Assembly (NCBI GenBank): GCA_030430345.1
Contig: JAUIFT010000033.1
Location: 1-11,450, forward strand
Reading direction: 5' to 3'
DNA length: 11,450 nucleotides
Source of the DNA: Calditrichia bacterium
GTDB lineage: Bacteria; Calditrichota; Calditrichia; RBG-13-44-9; J042
The notes beneath the pieces are model-generated. The model did not search any database. It was given only the letters and a program-made list of their open reading frames with translations, and was not told the origin of the DNA. How positions within the stretch are numbered: the first letter of the stretch is position 1; each line of letters starts with the position of its first letter. A program made the translations under genes and the position numbers. Shown here in pieces: positions 1-6,994 of the stretch.

Positions 1-1
1 A

Positions 2-364
2 AGCAACGCGCAACTGATTAAAGCGAATTTAAACCGCTCGACATTTATGTGGGCAAAGTTTGACGGCGCGATACTTAATGAAGCCAATTTACAACGGGCG
101 GACTTCCTCGGGGCGAGCATGCAGAAGACCAATTTGCAGGATACAAATATGCGTGAGTCCCGTTTGCGGCGGACGGATCTTAGCGAAGCGAATCTGAGCG
201 GCGCAGAATTGCTTCATGCAGAACTTGATGCAACCTGGTTCGAGGATTTGGAAAGGTGGCGCACCATTGGCAGGGCGGAAATCAAATCAACCTATGACAT
301 CGTCCGTATAGATGCCAGCATATATTCCTTTTCAAAATTTCGCCTGGAACGGGCTGCGGACTGA
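2..364 (+). CDS. Pentapeptide-repeat protein, C-terminal part (5' end outside window)
   Basis: The frame is open from base 2 and ends with TGA at 362-364, so the start lies upstream of the window. About 75 residues consist of pentapeptide repeats of the A(D/N)Lxx type: ANLNR, ANLQR, ADFLG, TNLQD, TNMRE, TDLSE, ANLSG, AELLH, with a hydrophobic centre residue every fifth position. Such repeats fold as a right-handed quadrilateral beta-helix; the function differs between proteins and cannot be read from the repeats. The last 45 or so residues (from TWFEDLERW) leave the repeat pattern and probably cap the helix. An internal ATG at base 47 is not a natural start because the repeats begin before it. 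The gene converges on the lipoprotein gene that ends at 393, with only 28 bases between them and no clear terminator. Confidence 0.85.
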   Translation, partial: SNAQLIKANLNRSTFMWAKFDGAILNEANLQRADFLGASMQKTNLQDTNMRESRLRRTDLSEANLSGAELLHAELDATWFEDLERWRTIGRAEIKSTYDIVRIDASIYSFSKFRLERAAD

Positions 365-392
365 AGCCGAAATAAAATTCAAGCAGCAGCAC

Positions 393-1367
393 CTATTTCA
401 AAAGTGTTGCGCCTGCCATCACCAGCATAATTTTCCGGGAAAAGATTTTGATCGCCTCATCATCGGGGCGAAATGGTTTCATGCCAATTTGAAATGCGCC
501 GCAAAAGTAGCTTTGCAAATCATTCATATAATTGGCCAGGAAGGTTGGCGTCCAACGGGTGTTTCTGTCGATCTGATACTTTTCCTTCAGCGCTTTACCG
601 ATCTCCTGCCCCCATTCATTATTAATTAAATCGACATAGTGATCGACCGGATTGCTCACCGGGTCGGTCAATTGATCTTCACTAAAAATACCGGTGGTCA
701 GTTCCGGCATGGACTGCCGCTCATGAACATCCGCGACAAAATCCGCCAACGCTTCCGAATAACAGGAAGTGATAAACGCCTGGGCAAATATATGGTTGAA
801 AGAATTTAGATATCCTTTCTCCCCTTTGTCCCGCGGATTTTTGTAGGCGATACCGGGGGTGTTTATATTTTTTACTGACTTTTCCGCGACCAGAAAAAAG
901 GCTAGATCGTCCGCGCCAAACAGGTCTCCCCTCCGCCGGGCCAGGGTGTAAACTTCAGCGAGGTCCATCCTGCTGGCAATTGCATCCGGTGCGGCAAACA
1001 GCAATGTCAGCCGCTCCCAAATGTCTCCGTCCCGGGCAGCAACGATATCTCCCTGGCTAACTCCCGATGTTAATTCACTAACTACCTCCTGCCCATTGCT
1101 GCAATGGCGCAGGCGAACCATGCTCTTCCCACCGCTGTTGAAATATTCGATCTGAACAACCGATTTTAATTCCTCCAGGGAATTAAATCTGGATGCCAGT
1201 AGTGCGCCGGTAGTTGGAGGATTTTCAACGTTCCCGGCGCCGGTCACTTTCGCTGGATGATTACATGGTATTATTCCGCTATCCAGTGCCGCAGACATAT
1301 CATCGGAGGGCGCACTGCAACCATAGAGCAAAAATAAAAGGAAAATGAAAAGTGGAGATTTGTTCAT
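393..1367 (-). CDS. Lipoprotein with a DUF6973-like domain
   Basis: The protein has 324 residues from the ATG at 1367. A TTG two codons upstream would add only MP; neither start has a clear ribosome binding site. The signal peptide MNKSPLFIFLLFLLYGC carries a lipobox with Cys17, so the mature protein should be lipid-anchored. Residues 20-130 are unlike anything I recognise. The C-terminal half contains a run of spaced residues, SFNHIFAQAF (about 189-198), ADVHERQ (212-218), and DHYVDLINNEWGQEIG (242-257). This matches the layout of the DUF6973-type domain: N-x-x-x-H followed by an alanine-rich helix, then H-E, then D-L-x-N-N-x-x-G-x-x-x-G. That domain also occurs at the C-termini of some polymorphic toxins, but its activity is not established to my knowledge. 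The lipoprotein and reading frame are secure; the family call rests on motif memory only. No partner gene is evident next to it. Confidence 0.8.
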   Translation of the reverse strand: MNKSPLFIFLLFLLYGCSAPSDDMSAALDSGIIPCNHPAKVTGAGNVENPPTTGALLASRFNSLEELKSVVQIEYFNSGGKSMVRLRHCSNGQEVVSELTSGVSQGDIVAARDGDIWERLTLLFAAPDAIASRMDLAEVYTLARRRGDLFGADDLAFFLVAEKSVKNINTPGIAYKNPRDKGEKGYLNSFNHIFAQAFITSCYSEALADFVADVHERQSMPELTTGIFSEDQLTDPVSNPVDHYVDLINNEWGQEIGKALKEKYQIDRNTRWTPTFLANYMNDLQSYFCGAFQIGMKPFRPDDEAIKIFSRKIMLVMAGATLLK

Positions 1368-1512
1368 GGGCAAACAGGCATATTCATTGAAACGAAAGAT
1401 TGCTTTTTTGATTTAGCGAGCGACGATTGCAATAGACCATACAGACAAAATCAGTATACGATAGCGTTGGTTCTATTTCAATGCATTTCTGCCCTCCAGG
1501 CGTAAAGAGGTG

Positions 1513-2754
1513 CTAGTTGCCGCTTCTGCGGAACTCTTTTTTCAGCACGTTCCAGATTGGATTGTCGCCCCTTTTTTTGAAGGGTTCTGCATCAATGCCT
1601 TTTTCTACCGCCTCCCAGTATTTCCAGCCCAGTTTCGGATCGGTGCCCAATTCATAATCCAGGCCGCCCCATTGCCCATCCGAGCGAAAGCTGTAAAAGG
1701 CCCAGTGCCAGCCCCGGCGGTTATAAATCTGAATCGCATCGGCCAGATATTCTTTACATCCGGCGACCCGGCGATCGCACCACAATTCACTGGCGACTAT
1801 CCGCTCCGCTGGTATTTGATGTTTTCTCATAAATTCAACAACCGGCAGCACACGCCTTTCCAGATTATTATTGCGCCATGCTACGCCCGGCCCGTTCCAG
1901 CGTTCCGGCATTCGCCCGGGATATTCATAGCGCCCTTTATTGGCCCGGAATGCCGCAAATTGCCAGGGAGCGATATTGTGGAAGGCATAGAGAGTAAGCG
2001 GGTCATCAACCGGCTCGAAGAAGGGAAATCCCTGCGCGTCTGCATAAAAATAACCATCGAGCAGAATCGGAGTTCTTTTATCGACCGCACGTATCGCCGC
2101 GGCCATTTTCCGGTTAAAACGGTTCAAGTCCGCCGGGCTGTTTTTATGCTCGGCAATCCACTGCGCAAAGGCGCTATCTGCCCGCTCAAATCCAAAGGCC
2201 TTTTCCGGATGCGGTTCATTGAGCGGATTGTAAGCAACTATTGCCGGATGATCTTTCAGGGCGGCGGCAAGCGCTTGCCAGAATTTAAAGGCCTGCGCCT
2301 GATATGCCTCATCTTGCCAAAGGCGGTAATCATCAACATCGCCGTTCAGCTGCTTCCAGCGGCAGCCGGGAAGGGAAAACATGGTGAGGACAATTTTCAG
2401 GTTGTTTGCTTCGGCTTCATCGAGGAATTTTTTCAAGAGCTGAACGTCTGCCTGATTGAGGGCCTGAAAATCATCAGCATCACCAATGAGGAAATCCCGC
2501 TCGTCCGCTGGCAGTATATCCGGATGAAAACGGATATACTCAATTCCGAAATCCGCCGCGGCTTCGAACCATTCCGGGCGAAAAGTGAGCAAGCCACCGT
2601 TCGCTCCTTTCCGCTGGGTTTTCCAGAAATCCATTTTAGCGCTATCAATATTCTGCCCATGAAGCGGGCTGACGATTGCGCTTATAGTGAATATCAACAA
2701 GGTGAGGTAAAGCCAGAATTTTCGAGGCGTTTTATTTAAGCAAAACTGAAGCAT
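1513..2754 (-). CDS. Secreted glycoside hydrolase, GH5 / cellulase-like clan A
   Basis: The protein has 413 residues. It begins with a long signal peptide (positive n-region to residue 12, hydrophobic 13-30, probable cleavage near LHGQ, 31-34). The body reads as a (beta/alpha)8 barrel of clan GH-A. IRFH (74-77) is the early conserved Arg strand. YNPLNEPHPEK (175-185) holds the NEP motif with Glu180 as acid/base. YAFHNIAPW (256-264) is the usual H-x-x strand. IVASELWCDRR (319-329) has Glu323 as the likely nucleophile, and WHWAFYSF (349-356) supplies the strand-8 Trp. The product should hydrolyse a beta-linked polysaccharide or oligosaccharide outside the cytoplasm. The substrate is not readable, and the nucleophile context SELW differs from the common GE(F/W)G of classical GH5 cellulases. 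The start ATG has only a weak upstream AAGAG. It lies 42 bases after the MR/MLE remnant on the same strand, suggesting an old operon. A long antisense frame is its shadow. Confidence 0.88.
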   Translation of the reverse strand: MLQFCLNKTPRKFWLYLTLLIFTISAIVSPLHGQNIDSAKMDFWKTQRKGANGGLLTFRPEWFEAAADFGIEYIRFHPDILPADERDFLIGDADDFQALNQADVQLLKKFLDEAEANNLKIVLTMFSLPGCRWKQLNGDVDDYRLWQDEAYQAQAFKFWQALAAALKDHPAIVAYNPLNEPHPEKAFGFERADSAFAQWIAEHKNSPADLNRFNRKMAAAIRAVDKRTPILLDGYFYADAQGFPFFEPVDDPLTLYAFHNIAPWQFAAFRANKGRYEYPGRMPERWNGPGVAWRNNNLERRVLPVVEFMRKHQIPAERIVASELWCDRRVAGCKEYLADAIQIYNRRGWHWAFYSFRSDGQWGGLDYELGTDPKLGWKYWEAVEKGIDAEPFKKRGDNPIWNVLKKEFRRSGN

Positions 2755-2796
2755 GAAGTTCTTACTCTTATCAAATTAGGTATCAACACCGGACAG

Positions 2797-3102
2797 TCAA
2801 AAGGGATACCGGCCCTGATAGCTTAATCGCACTTTTTCCAGGATTGTTTCATCCAGTGCCACACCGAAGCCCGGGCTATTCGCTACCTCCAGGCAGCCAT
2901 CGACAATTTTCAGTTCATGCTGCAGTATATTTTCTTCCAGTAGAGAAAGTTCGGTAAATTCGCTCGCCAGCGGATGTATTTTCATCGAAGCGGCCAAATA
3001 CAACTTGGCGATCAGGGAAAAACCCGTATAGACATCGGCAAATTTTTTAATCGGGACCAGGAATGGTATCCCTTCTATTTTGTCTATTTTGCTGATTTTC
3101 AT
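2797..3102 (-). pseudogene. Enolase-superfamily (MR/MLE) enzyme with a large internal deletion
   Basis: The frame starting at the ATG at 3102 encodes 101 residues. Residues 1-21 (MKISKIDKIEGIPFLVPIKK) look like the first strand of a mandelate racemase / muconate lactonizing enzyme, where MKIxxIExxxxxVPxKK is typical. From residue about 29 on (FSLIAKLYLAAS, then HPLASEF, LLEENILQHEL, DGCLEV, PGFGVALDE) it reads as the extreme C-terminus of the same family. A complete member has about 370 residues, so roughly 260 are missing, including the whole catalytic barrel with its metal ligands and Lys/His bases. The junction is in frame near DVYTGFSLIAK. The frame stays open upstream to a GTG at 3198, but that extension has no ribosome binding site and no family likeness. 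The remnant cannot be an active enzyme of this family. It was probably the gene preceding the GH5 hydrolase. Confidence 0.72.
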
Positions 3103-3198
3103 ATTATCCGGTAACCCGCGCTTAAGATGGTTATTCACTTTTAATCCATATTCCCGGCGGGGTCCAATGCTGCGGGTTAAAAATATCCGGCGATTCAC

Positions 3199-3420
3199 TG
3201 ACCTATCCCCGTTCCTGCTCTGTGAAGGTTTTTACCGTAAAATGAACAAAGCCGATCAGCGCCAATTCCTGAACGGACGGCGCCAGAGGGAAAAGTACAC
3301 CTTGCACCATAATTTGCAAAGTTTACAAAAAATCGATCATTCTGCCAAATGCGATACGGTGGCAATGCGCTGATTCATTTTTATTGCCAGCACATTGCCG
3401 CAAATTAGGTTTTGCAAAAA
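3199..3420. other. Spacer with a doubtful 43-residue plus-strand ORF
   Basis: Between the MR/MLE remnant and the lipoprotein gene there is no secure gene. A plus-strand frame from ATG 3242 to TGA 3371-3373 encodes 43 residues, with the polar stretch LNGRRQREKYTLHHNLQSL. It has protein-like composition but only a distant AAGG as ribosome binding site, and I recognise no family. It may be another remnant or chance. The right part of this spacer carries the inverted repeat listed separately. Confidence 0.25.
3361..3399. terminator. Imperfect 12-bp inverted repeat, possible terminator of the lipoprotein gene
   Basis: GGCAATGCGCTG (3361-3372) pairs with CAGCACATTGCC (3388-3399), giving 11 Watson-Crick pairs plus one position that can form a G-U wobble, around a 15-base loop. 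It lies 21 bases beyond the stop of the minus-strand lipoprotein gene. Neither side has the T-tract of an intrinsic terminator, so it may instead be an RNA-stabilising stem or a binding site. Confidence 0.35.
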
Positions 3421-3996
3421 TTAAGGAATTGGCTTTAGCACCAACACGGTGCTACCGCCGAGAGTGAGCGTAATATTATCGACTTCCTCCCGGGCCAAAT
3501 TCAAACTGTTTTCCCCCTTCCAGAAGTCTTCCGTGTAGGCGGCTGTCTGTGCCTGCGGGTTTTTCATTCCAATCGTTGCCCAGAAATTGGAGGGCAGCTC
3601 CAGGGTCAGCTCTACAGATTTTTTCGGTGAAATATTACCAGCCGAAGCGTATTTAAAGGGATCCCCTTTCAGTAATTTGTATTCTTCATCTTTGGTCGTC
3701 CTGATAATGAATTCGTCCCGGTCAAAGCTCAGCTCAAGTGGATAGGTATCCATATTGGTGATCTTGATCAGCAAGGAGTTCTCCTGAAATTCAGCGTACG
3801 CATAGATGGATGGATTCATCTCCGGGCTGCTGCGATATTTCACCCCTTCCTGGGCGGAATAGGAAACAATCTGAAAATTTCCAGCATTTTCCGGCTTCAT
3901 GGCGATGCCGAAAAAATCATCAACGGTTGCCGGAGAGCAGGCGACCCCCAAAATAATCGGTAATAAAAAGGTCAGTGTCTTTCTCAGTGATTTCAT
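3421..3996 (-). CDS. Lipoprotein of unknown function
   Basis: The protein has 191 residues. The start ATG at 3996 has a fair ribosome binding site, AGGTGAT, just upstream. The signal peptide MKSLRKTLTFLLPIILGVAC has a positive n-region, a hydrophobic core and a lipobox ending at Cys20, so the product should be exported and lipid-anchored. The remainder is rich in beta-type alternation, for example SLLIKITNMDTYPLELSF and ISPKKSVELTLEL. It suggests an immunoglobulin-like or DUF-type beta-sandwich in which an aligned pair of strands frames a hydrophilic DRDEF loop. I do not recognise the family and assign no activity. It is separated by about 180 bases from the downstream-lying promoter side of its neighbours and appears to be transcribed alone. 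Confidence 0.8.
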   Translation of the reverse strand: MKSLRKTLTFLLPIILGVACSPATVDDFFGIAMKPENAGNFQIVSYSAQEGVKYRSSPEMNPSIYAYAEFQENSLLIKITNMDTYPLELSFDRDEFIIRTTKDEEYKLLKGDPFKYASAGNISPKKSVELTLELPSNFWATIGMKNPQAQTAAYTEDFWKGENSLNLAREEVDNITLTLGGSTVLVLKPIP

Positions 3997-4180
3997 ATCA
4001 CCTCGCTATTTGTTAAATGAATTTCTGATGCGGATTTCCGTAAAATTCAAGGTCAATGGTTTATAGATATTCTCAGCTGTTTGAGGCGCTGCTTCAGTTG
4101 AACACTATGAAAAATTAGTAGCAATTTCAGCATTCGTATTTTAGCGCTATCGAAAAATTAGCACAGTTGGATTAGCGGAC
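3997..4180. other. AT-rich intergenic region with a short direct repeat
   Basis: No gene is visible. The 10-mer GAAAAATTAG occurs at 4109-4118 and again at 4152-4161, 43 bases apart in the same orientation. This region must hold the promoter of the lipoprotein gene read leftwards from 3996, but no hexamer pair is convincing. Confidence 0.35.
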
Positions 4181-4702
4181 TTACTCCGGCGTATATTTCC
4201 GGCCAAATCGCATCAGCAGGCTCTGTACGGCACCATCTCCGGCGATGGAAACAATATAGAGCCGGTCATATTCGCCGGCTTCGTTAATTTCCGGGCCCGG
4301 TTCTCCCCCAAGCAATTTAGCCATTACCGGTGTGGTATTGCTATGCCCTACTACCAGATGACGTCCCCCACTTCCCCGCAGTTTTTTTGCCAGGGCAGGA
4401 AGGTCGCGGGGATCGTATAATGCGACCTCCAGTCCCATTGCCGCAGCGGTTGGGGCAGCCGTATCCCGGGTACGAATATAATCGGAGCTATGAATGAATT
4501 CGATTTCCGCATCCTTGAGCATCTCCGCCAGCAACGCTGCCCGCTCCCGGCCGGCCTCGGATAATTCCGGATCTTTACTGGCATCGACCTTTTCGCCATG
4601 GCGCACCAGAAAGACAGTCAGTGACGGTTGCTCCGAGGTACAACTGATGAGTAGCAATAAAAACACTGAGAGAAGGATAGCCTTCGCAATCAACTTTTTC
4701 AT
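4181..4702 (-). CDS. Histidine phosphatase (SixA/phosphoglycerate-mutase-like) lipoprotein
   Basis: The protein has 173 residues from the ATG at 4702, chosen because AAAGGA sits 8 bases upstream and because MKKLIAKAILLSVFLLLLISC is a complete lipoprotein signal peptide with Cys21. An in-frame ATG ten codons earlier lacks these features. The body is a histidine phosphatase domain. FLVRHGEK (31-38) has the phosphorylated His35 with Arg34, SSDYIRTRDTA (72-82) has the phosphate-binding Arg77, and VVGHSNTTP (117-125) has the second catalytic His120. YDPRDLPAL (96-104) is the substrate-side loop seen in small SixA-like members. The product should dephosphorylate a phosphoester or phosphohistidine at the membrane face outside the cytoplasm; the true substrate is unknown. 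Its length is normal for the SixA-like branch and all key residues are present. A mini-lipoprotein frame lies upstream on the same strand. Confidence 0.88.
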   Translation of the reverse strand: MKKLIAKAILLSVFLLLLISCTSEQPSLTVFLVRHGEKVDASKDPELSEAGRERAALLAEMLKDAEIEFIHSSDYIRTRDTAAPTAAAMGLEVALYDPRDLPALAKKLRGSGGRHLVVGHSNTTPVMAKLLGGEPGPEINEAGEYDRLYIVSIAGDGAVQSLLMRFGRKYTPE

Positions 4703-4821
4703 CGTTATTTCCTTTACAAGATCCGCGTGCAATATTGATAAATGAAAGTTTTAATGAGGATGTTTTTCCGAATGCTGCCGCAGTAAATCTTGACCATCGC
4801 TTTCTATGCCGCGTTGGCAAA

Positions 4822-4938
4822 TCACGCTTTCGCCGCGTGGGACATTACCGTTTCTTTATTGGAACAAGCGATGATAATGAGCAATACGATTATTCCCGGC
4901 AGATAGAACATTCTCTTTTTAGTCCTGAAATTTGGCAT
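4822..4938 (-). CDS. Mini-lipoprotein, 38 residues, perhaps a frameshifted 62-residue gene
   Basis: A frame from the ATG at 4938 to TGA at 4822-4824 encodes a strikingly complete lipoprotein signal: a basic n-region (MPNFRTKKR), a hydrophobic core (FYLPGIIVLLIII) and a lipobox ACSN with Cys25, then only about 13 further residues. A second ATG at 4911 would give 29 residues. AGAGGTGG lies about 10 bases upstream of the first ATG. After the stop, a different frame stays open to TAA at 4751-4753 and reads PRGESVICQRGIESDGQDLL. A single-base shift near 4835-4845 would join the two into a protein of about 62 residues ending 48 bases before the phosphatase start. So it may be a real short lipoprotein (entericidin-like in size only), a pseudogene, or a sequencing error. 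I know no homologue. The overlapping plus-strand frame (4735-4995) is its shadow. Confidence 0.5.
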   Translation of the reverse strand: MPNFRTKKRMFYLPGIIVLLIIIACSNKETVMSHAAKA

Positions 4939-4941
4939 CGT

Positions 4942-4954
4942 AGGTGGTCCACCT
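4942..4954. promoter_or_regulatory. Palindrome covering the ribosome binding site of the mini-lipoprotein
   Basis: AGGTGG-T-CCACCT is a perfect 6-bp inverted repeat around a single base. In the minus-strand transcript the AGGTGG half is the presumed Shine-Dalgarno sequence 10 bases before ATG 4938. The palindrome could be an operator, but a one-base loop cannot form a normal RNA hairpin, so it would act as DNA or through an RNA dimer. Chance is possible. Confidence 0.3.
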
Positions 4955-5197
4955 CTTTTCGGTTAGTGGATACTTTTACAGTGAAGCATAAATGAAAAAC
5001 AATACACAAATTTTATGAAAAATCCAAGGTCGTTCCAGCCAACTCAGCGCGGCGCATCACTTTGTTTCGTTCCGGGTGTAAGCTGTCTGAGTATTGATAG
5101 TATTTGCTCGTTTATTGATAACTCCTGCTAAGCACTTCAAATATATTCTATTTAAGAAAACGGAAATTTGTCAAATTAAGCAGGCAAGGCGGCTTTA

Positions 5198-5478
5198 ATG
5201 GCCAAGGTTATCATTACAGCAAAAGTTGAAGATGTCGAAAAATGGGAAACAGGCTTCAGAGAGGTTCGGGAGTTATTGGACAAAGTGTATATGAGTCCGC
5301 TAAAAATCGGCACCAATACCGATGATCAAAGCATCGCCTTCCTGGCAGAAGCGCTCCAAATTTTGTAAATAAATCCACCAAAACCCCGGCGGAAGTCCCC
5401 TCCAAGCACATTACCTGGATGCCACAAGAACGCTTTACTCCTGTGAAACGACACATCTGTTTAATGATTGTAATTTAA
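5198..5478 (+). pseudogene. Decayed small alpha/beta protein gene (MAKVIITAKVED...), frameshifted
   Basis: ATG 5198 has AAGG about 8 bases upstream and opens a 56-residue frame ending TAA 5366-5368. The start MAKVIITAKVEDVEKWETGF resembles a family of small proteins of about 95 residues with a dimeric ferredoxin-like (ABM-type) fold, known to me only as hypothetical. The residues SPLKIGTNTDDQSIAF fit its middle strands. The frame then ends too early. A different frame, open from about 5340 to TAA 5476-5478, continues with STKTPAEV and ends PVKRHICLMIVI, which could match the expected family ending of the VKRxTVKxFVL type. Joined, the two parts give about 93 residues, the normal length, which argues for an indel near 5340-5365. 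The joining is inference; without it the gene is merely truncated. A minus-strand frame over the same bases is a shadow. Confidence 0.5.
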
Positions 5479-5689
5479 AGATTAATGCAAAAAATTTTAC
5501 AAAAAACCCCTTTTCAGTGGCACCAAGAAACAGCGATCAAAACTCCTTAATCCCCAGTACTACAACTGTCCGGGGAAGATTGTTTTTTGGCAAGGAATTC
5601 GCTGCATATAATAGGCGGATCATTTGAGATTTTCTATAAAGCAAGACACTCGACACCGCTCTTTTAATTACCAAAAGGGGCAAAGGATT
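5479..5689. other. Intergenic region, no gene seen
   Basis: The stretch between the decayed small gene and the membrane-protein promoter is AT-rich. The longest frame, 64 residues on the minus strand ending at 5537, has no ribosome binding site and no recognisable sequence. Confidence 0.5.
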
Positions 5690-5719
5690 TTGGCAGGGGA
5701 CCTTCACTTCGCTGATAAT
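5690..5719 (+). promoter_or_regulatory. Sigma70-like promoter of the membrane protein gene
   Basis: TTGGCA (5690-5695, five of six matches to TTGACA) and GATAAT (5714-5719, five of six matches to TATAAT) are 18 bases apart. Transcription would start near 5726 and leave a leader of about 95 bases before ATG 5821. The match is good by eye, but nothing shows that this organism uses exactly these hexamers. Confidence 0.5.
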
Positions 5720-5820
5720 TAAATCAGGCATAATTTTTACACATCTTCATTAATAAAACCGCACTTAATAATCCCCGCCGAATTCTCTTCATATCTTAAC
5801 CTATCAAAGGAGACAAGGCT

Positions 5821-6816
5821 ATGAAAAAGCAACTTCTCCAACCGCTACCTTATTTACTTTTTTCCTTCATTACTCTGATGTTACTCTTCTCATCTTCGCT
5901 GTTTGCTGTTCAGGACCCGGCAACAACCAATTCCGGATTGAGCGGCGGTGATATTTTCGAATTCGTGGTTATCGCCGGTTATTTGATTGGTGTGTTTGTT
6001 TTATTGCCCTGGATTATTTATACCAACACAGCGGAAAAACTGGATCTGAATGAAACGAGCGTTCCCAGCGACATTCCACCCGATCCGGCCCTCAGTGAGA
6101 TGGAACGAAATTCCCGGGCAGCAAGAATTCTGGATGAAACCACCCAAAAGCTGACGCCTTTTCAGGAAGATGGTGAACTCTTAATGACGATTACCAAGGG
6201 ATCTCAGGCGAGATTCGTGAAAAAGGGTATCGATTATATCCGGGAGCATCTGCAACCGACCGATCCGGATATTATGGACCGCATGAATGAGCTTGTTGCT
6301 GTATACCAGGACCGCACCCAACGGCTATTTACAGGGTCCAAATGGATTATTGGATGTGCGATTGGTATGGGAATACTTTTCGTGTGGACAGGCGGTATCA
6401 GCACCTTTGTTTTTATTCATGCACTTGGCATTGCTTTTTACATCCTCTCCAGCCGCACCCCGCTCTATATTCTTGAAAAACGAATGAACTTATTTGGTGG
6501 TGGCGGTGCGATTGTCGGGGCTATTTTCGGTGCGTTTTTTATCGGCGCTGCCGCTAAACACTACAACGTCTACAGCGATGGCAGAAAGGAAAGAGATTAT
6601 AGTTCTGAATTTACCGGCGGAGCTGTTTATTCTCTGTTTATTGCAGTTGCGGCAATGTTCCTGGGATTTCTGGTGGCAGCATTAGGCGTTGTAAATTTTC
6701 TAATGAACTATATGAACAACGCAGTGATGCCAACGAAAACGGAAGCCTGGTATGAAAAGAATTTCCCGGCAAATCTTCCCGAGAAAACTGAACCAACAGC
6801 CGAAATGCATGTTTAA
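5821..6816 (+). CDS. Multi-pass inner-membrane protein of unknown function
   Basis: The protein has 331 residues. Start ATG 5821 follows AAAGGAG with normal spacing. Residues 1-30 form a basic start and a hydrophobic stretch ending SSLFAVQ, either a cleaved signal peptide or a first helix. Further membrane segments lie near 45-67 (VVIAGYLIGVFVLLPWIIY), 173-190, 192-210, 227-246 (glycine-rich, GGGGAIVGAIFGAFFIGAA) and 267-295. A hydrophilic domain of about 100 residues (70-171) sits between segments two and three; it is acidic and helical (DPDIMDRMNELVAVYQDRTQR). The tail after 300 is polar. I do not recognise the family. The conserved-looking SRTPLYILEKR lies just before the glycine-rich helix. 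The gene stands alone between its own promoter and a strong terminator, so it is a monocistronic unit, and its codon use does not differ visibly from its neighbours. Confidence 0.85.
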   Translation: MKKQLLQPLPYLLFSFITLMLLFSSSLFAVQDPATTNSGLSGGDIFEFVVIAGYLIGVFVLLPWIIYTNTAEKLDLNETSVPSDIPPDPALSEMERNSRAARILDETTQKLTPFQEDGELLMTITKGSQARFVKKGIDYIREHLQPTDPDIMDRMNELVAVYQDRTQRLFTGSKWIIGCAIGMGILFVWTGGISTFVFIHALGIAFYILSSRTPLYILEKRMNLFGGGGAIVGAIFGAFFIGAAAKHYNVYSDGRKERDYSSEFTGGAVYSLFIAVAAMFLGFLVAALGVVNFLMNYMNNAVMPTKTEAWYEKNFPANLPEKTEPTAEMHV

Positions 6817-6860
6817 GGCTGAAGGTTTTATCATGGAAACATCTCAATAAATTTCAGCAC

Positions 6861-6904
6861 AGTTGCGTCTGCTTACCGGCGAAAGGCAGACGCAACTATT
6901 TTTA
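6861..6904 (+). terminator. Intrinsic terminator of the membrane protein gene
   Basis: AGTTGCGTCTGC (6861-6872) and GCAGACGCAACT (6886-6897) form a perfect 12-bp stem around a 13-base loop, followed directly by ATTTTTAT. The stop codon is 45 bases upstream. The T-tract is on the plus strand, so it serves the membrane protein gene. Confidence 0.9.
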
Positions 6905-6994
6905 TGGCGCCTCCCCTTTTTCAACACTCATCTTCTTTCACATTAAGCTGTTATGTAAATTTGCCAACATTGCCGGTTATCAATTTTCAAAATA

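Noticed and set aside
312..629. A 105-residue plus-strand ORF across the convergent gene ends
   Set aside because: It overlaps two supported genes and its start lies inside the pentapeptide-repeat gene.
1510..2739. A 409-residue plus-strand ORF opposite the GH5 gene
   Set aside because: It mirrors the GH5 gene, has no family motif and no ribosome binding site; the minus-strand frame shows signal peptide and catalytic motifs.
4735..4995. An 86-residue plus-strand ORF
   Set aside because: It is antisense to the mini-lipoprotein frame, whose signal peptide and lipobox are far more convincing.
5537..5731. A 64-residue minus-strand ORF starting MPDLIISEVKVP
   Set aside because: The start recalls a response-regulator strand, but the rest does not fit a receiver domain and there is no ribosome binding site.
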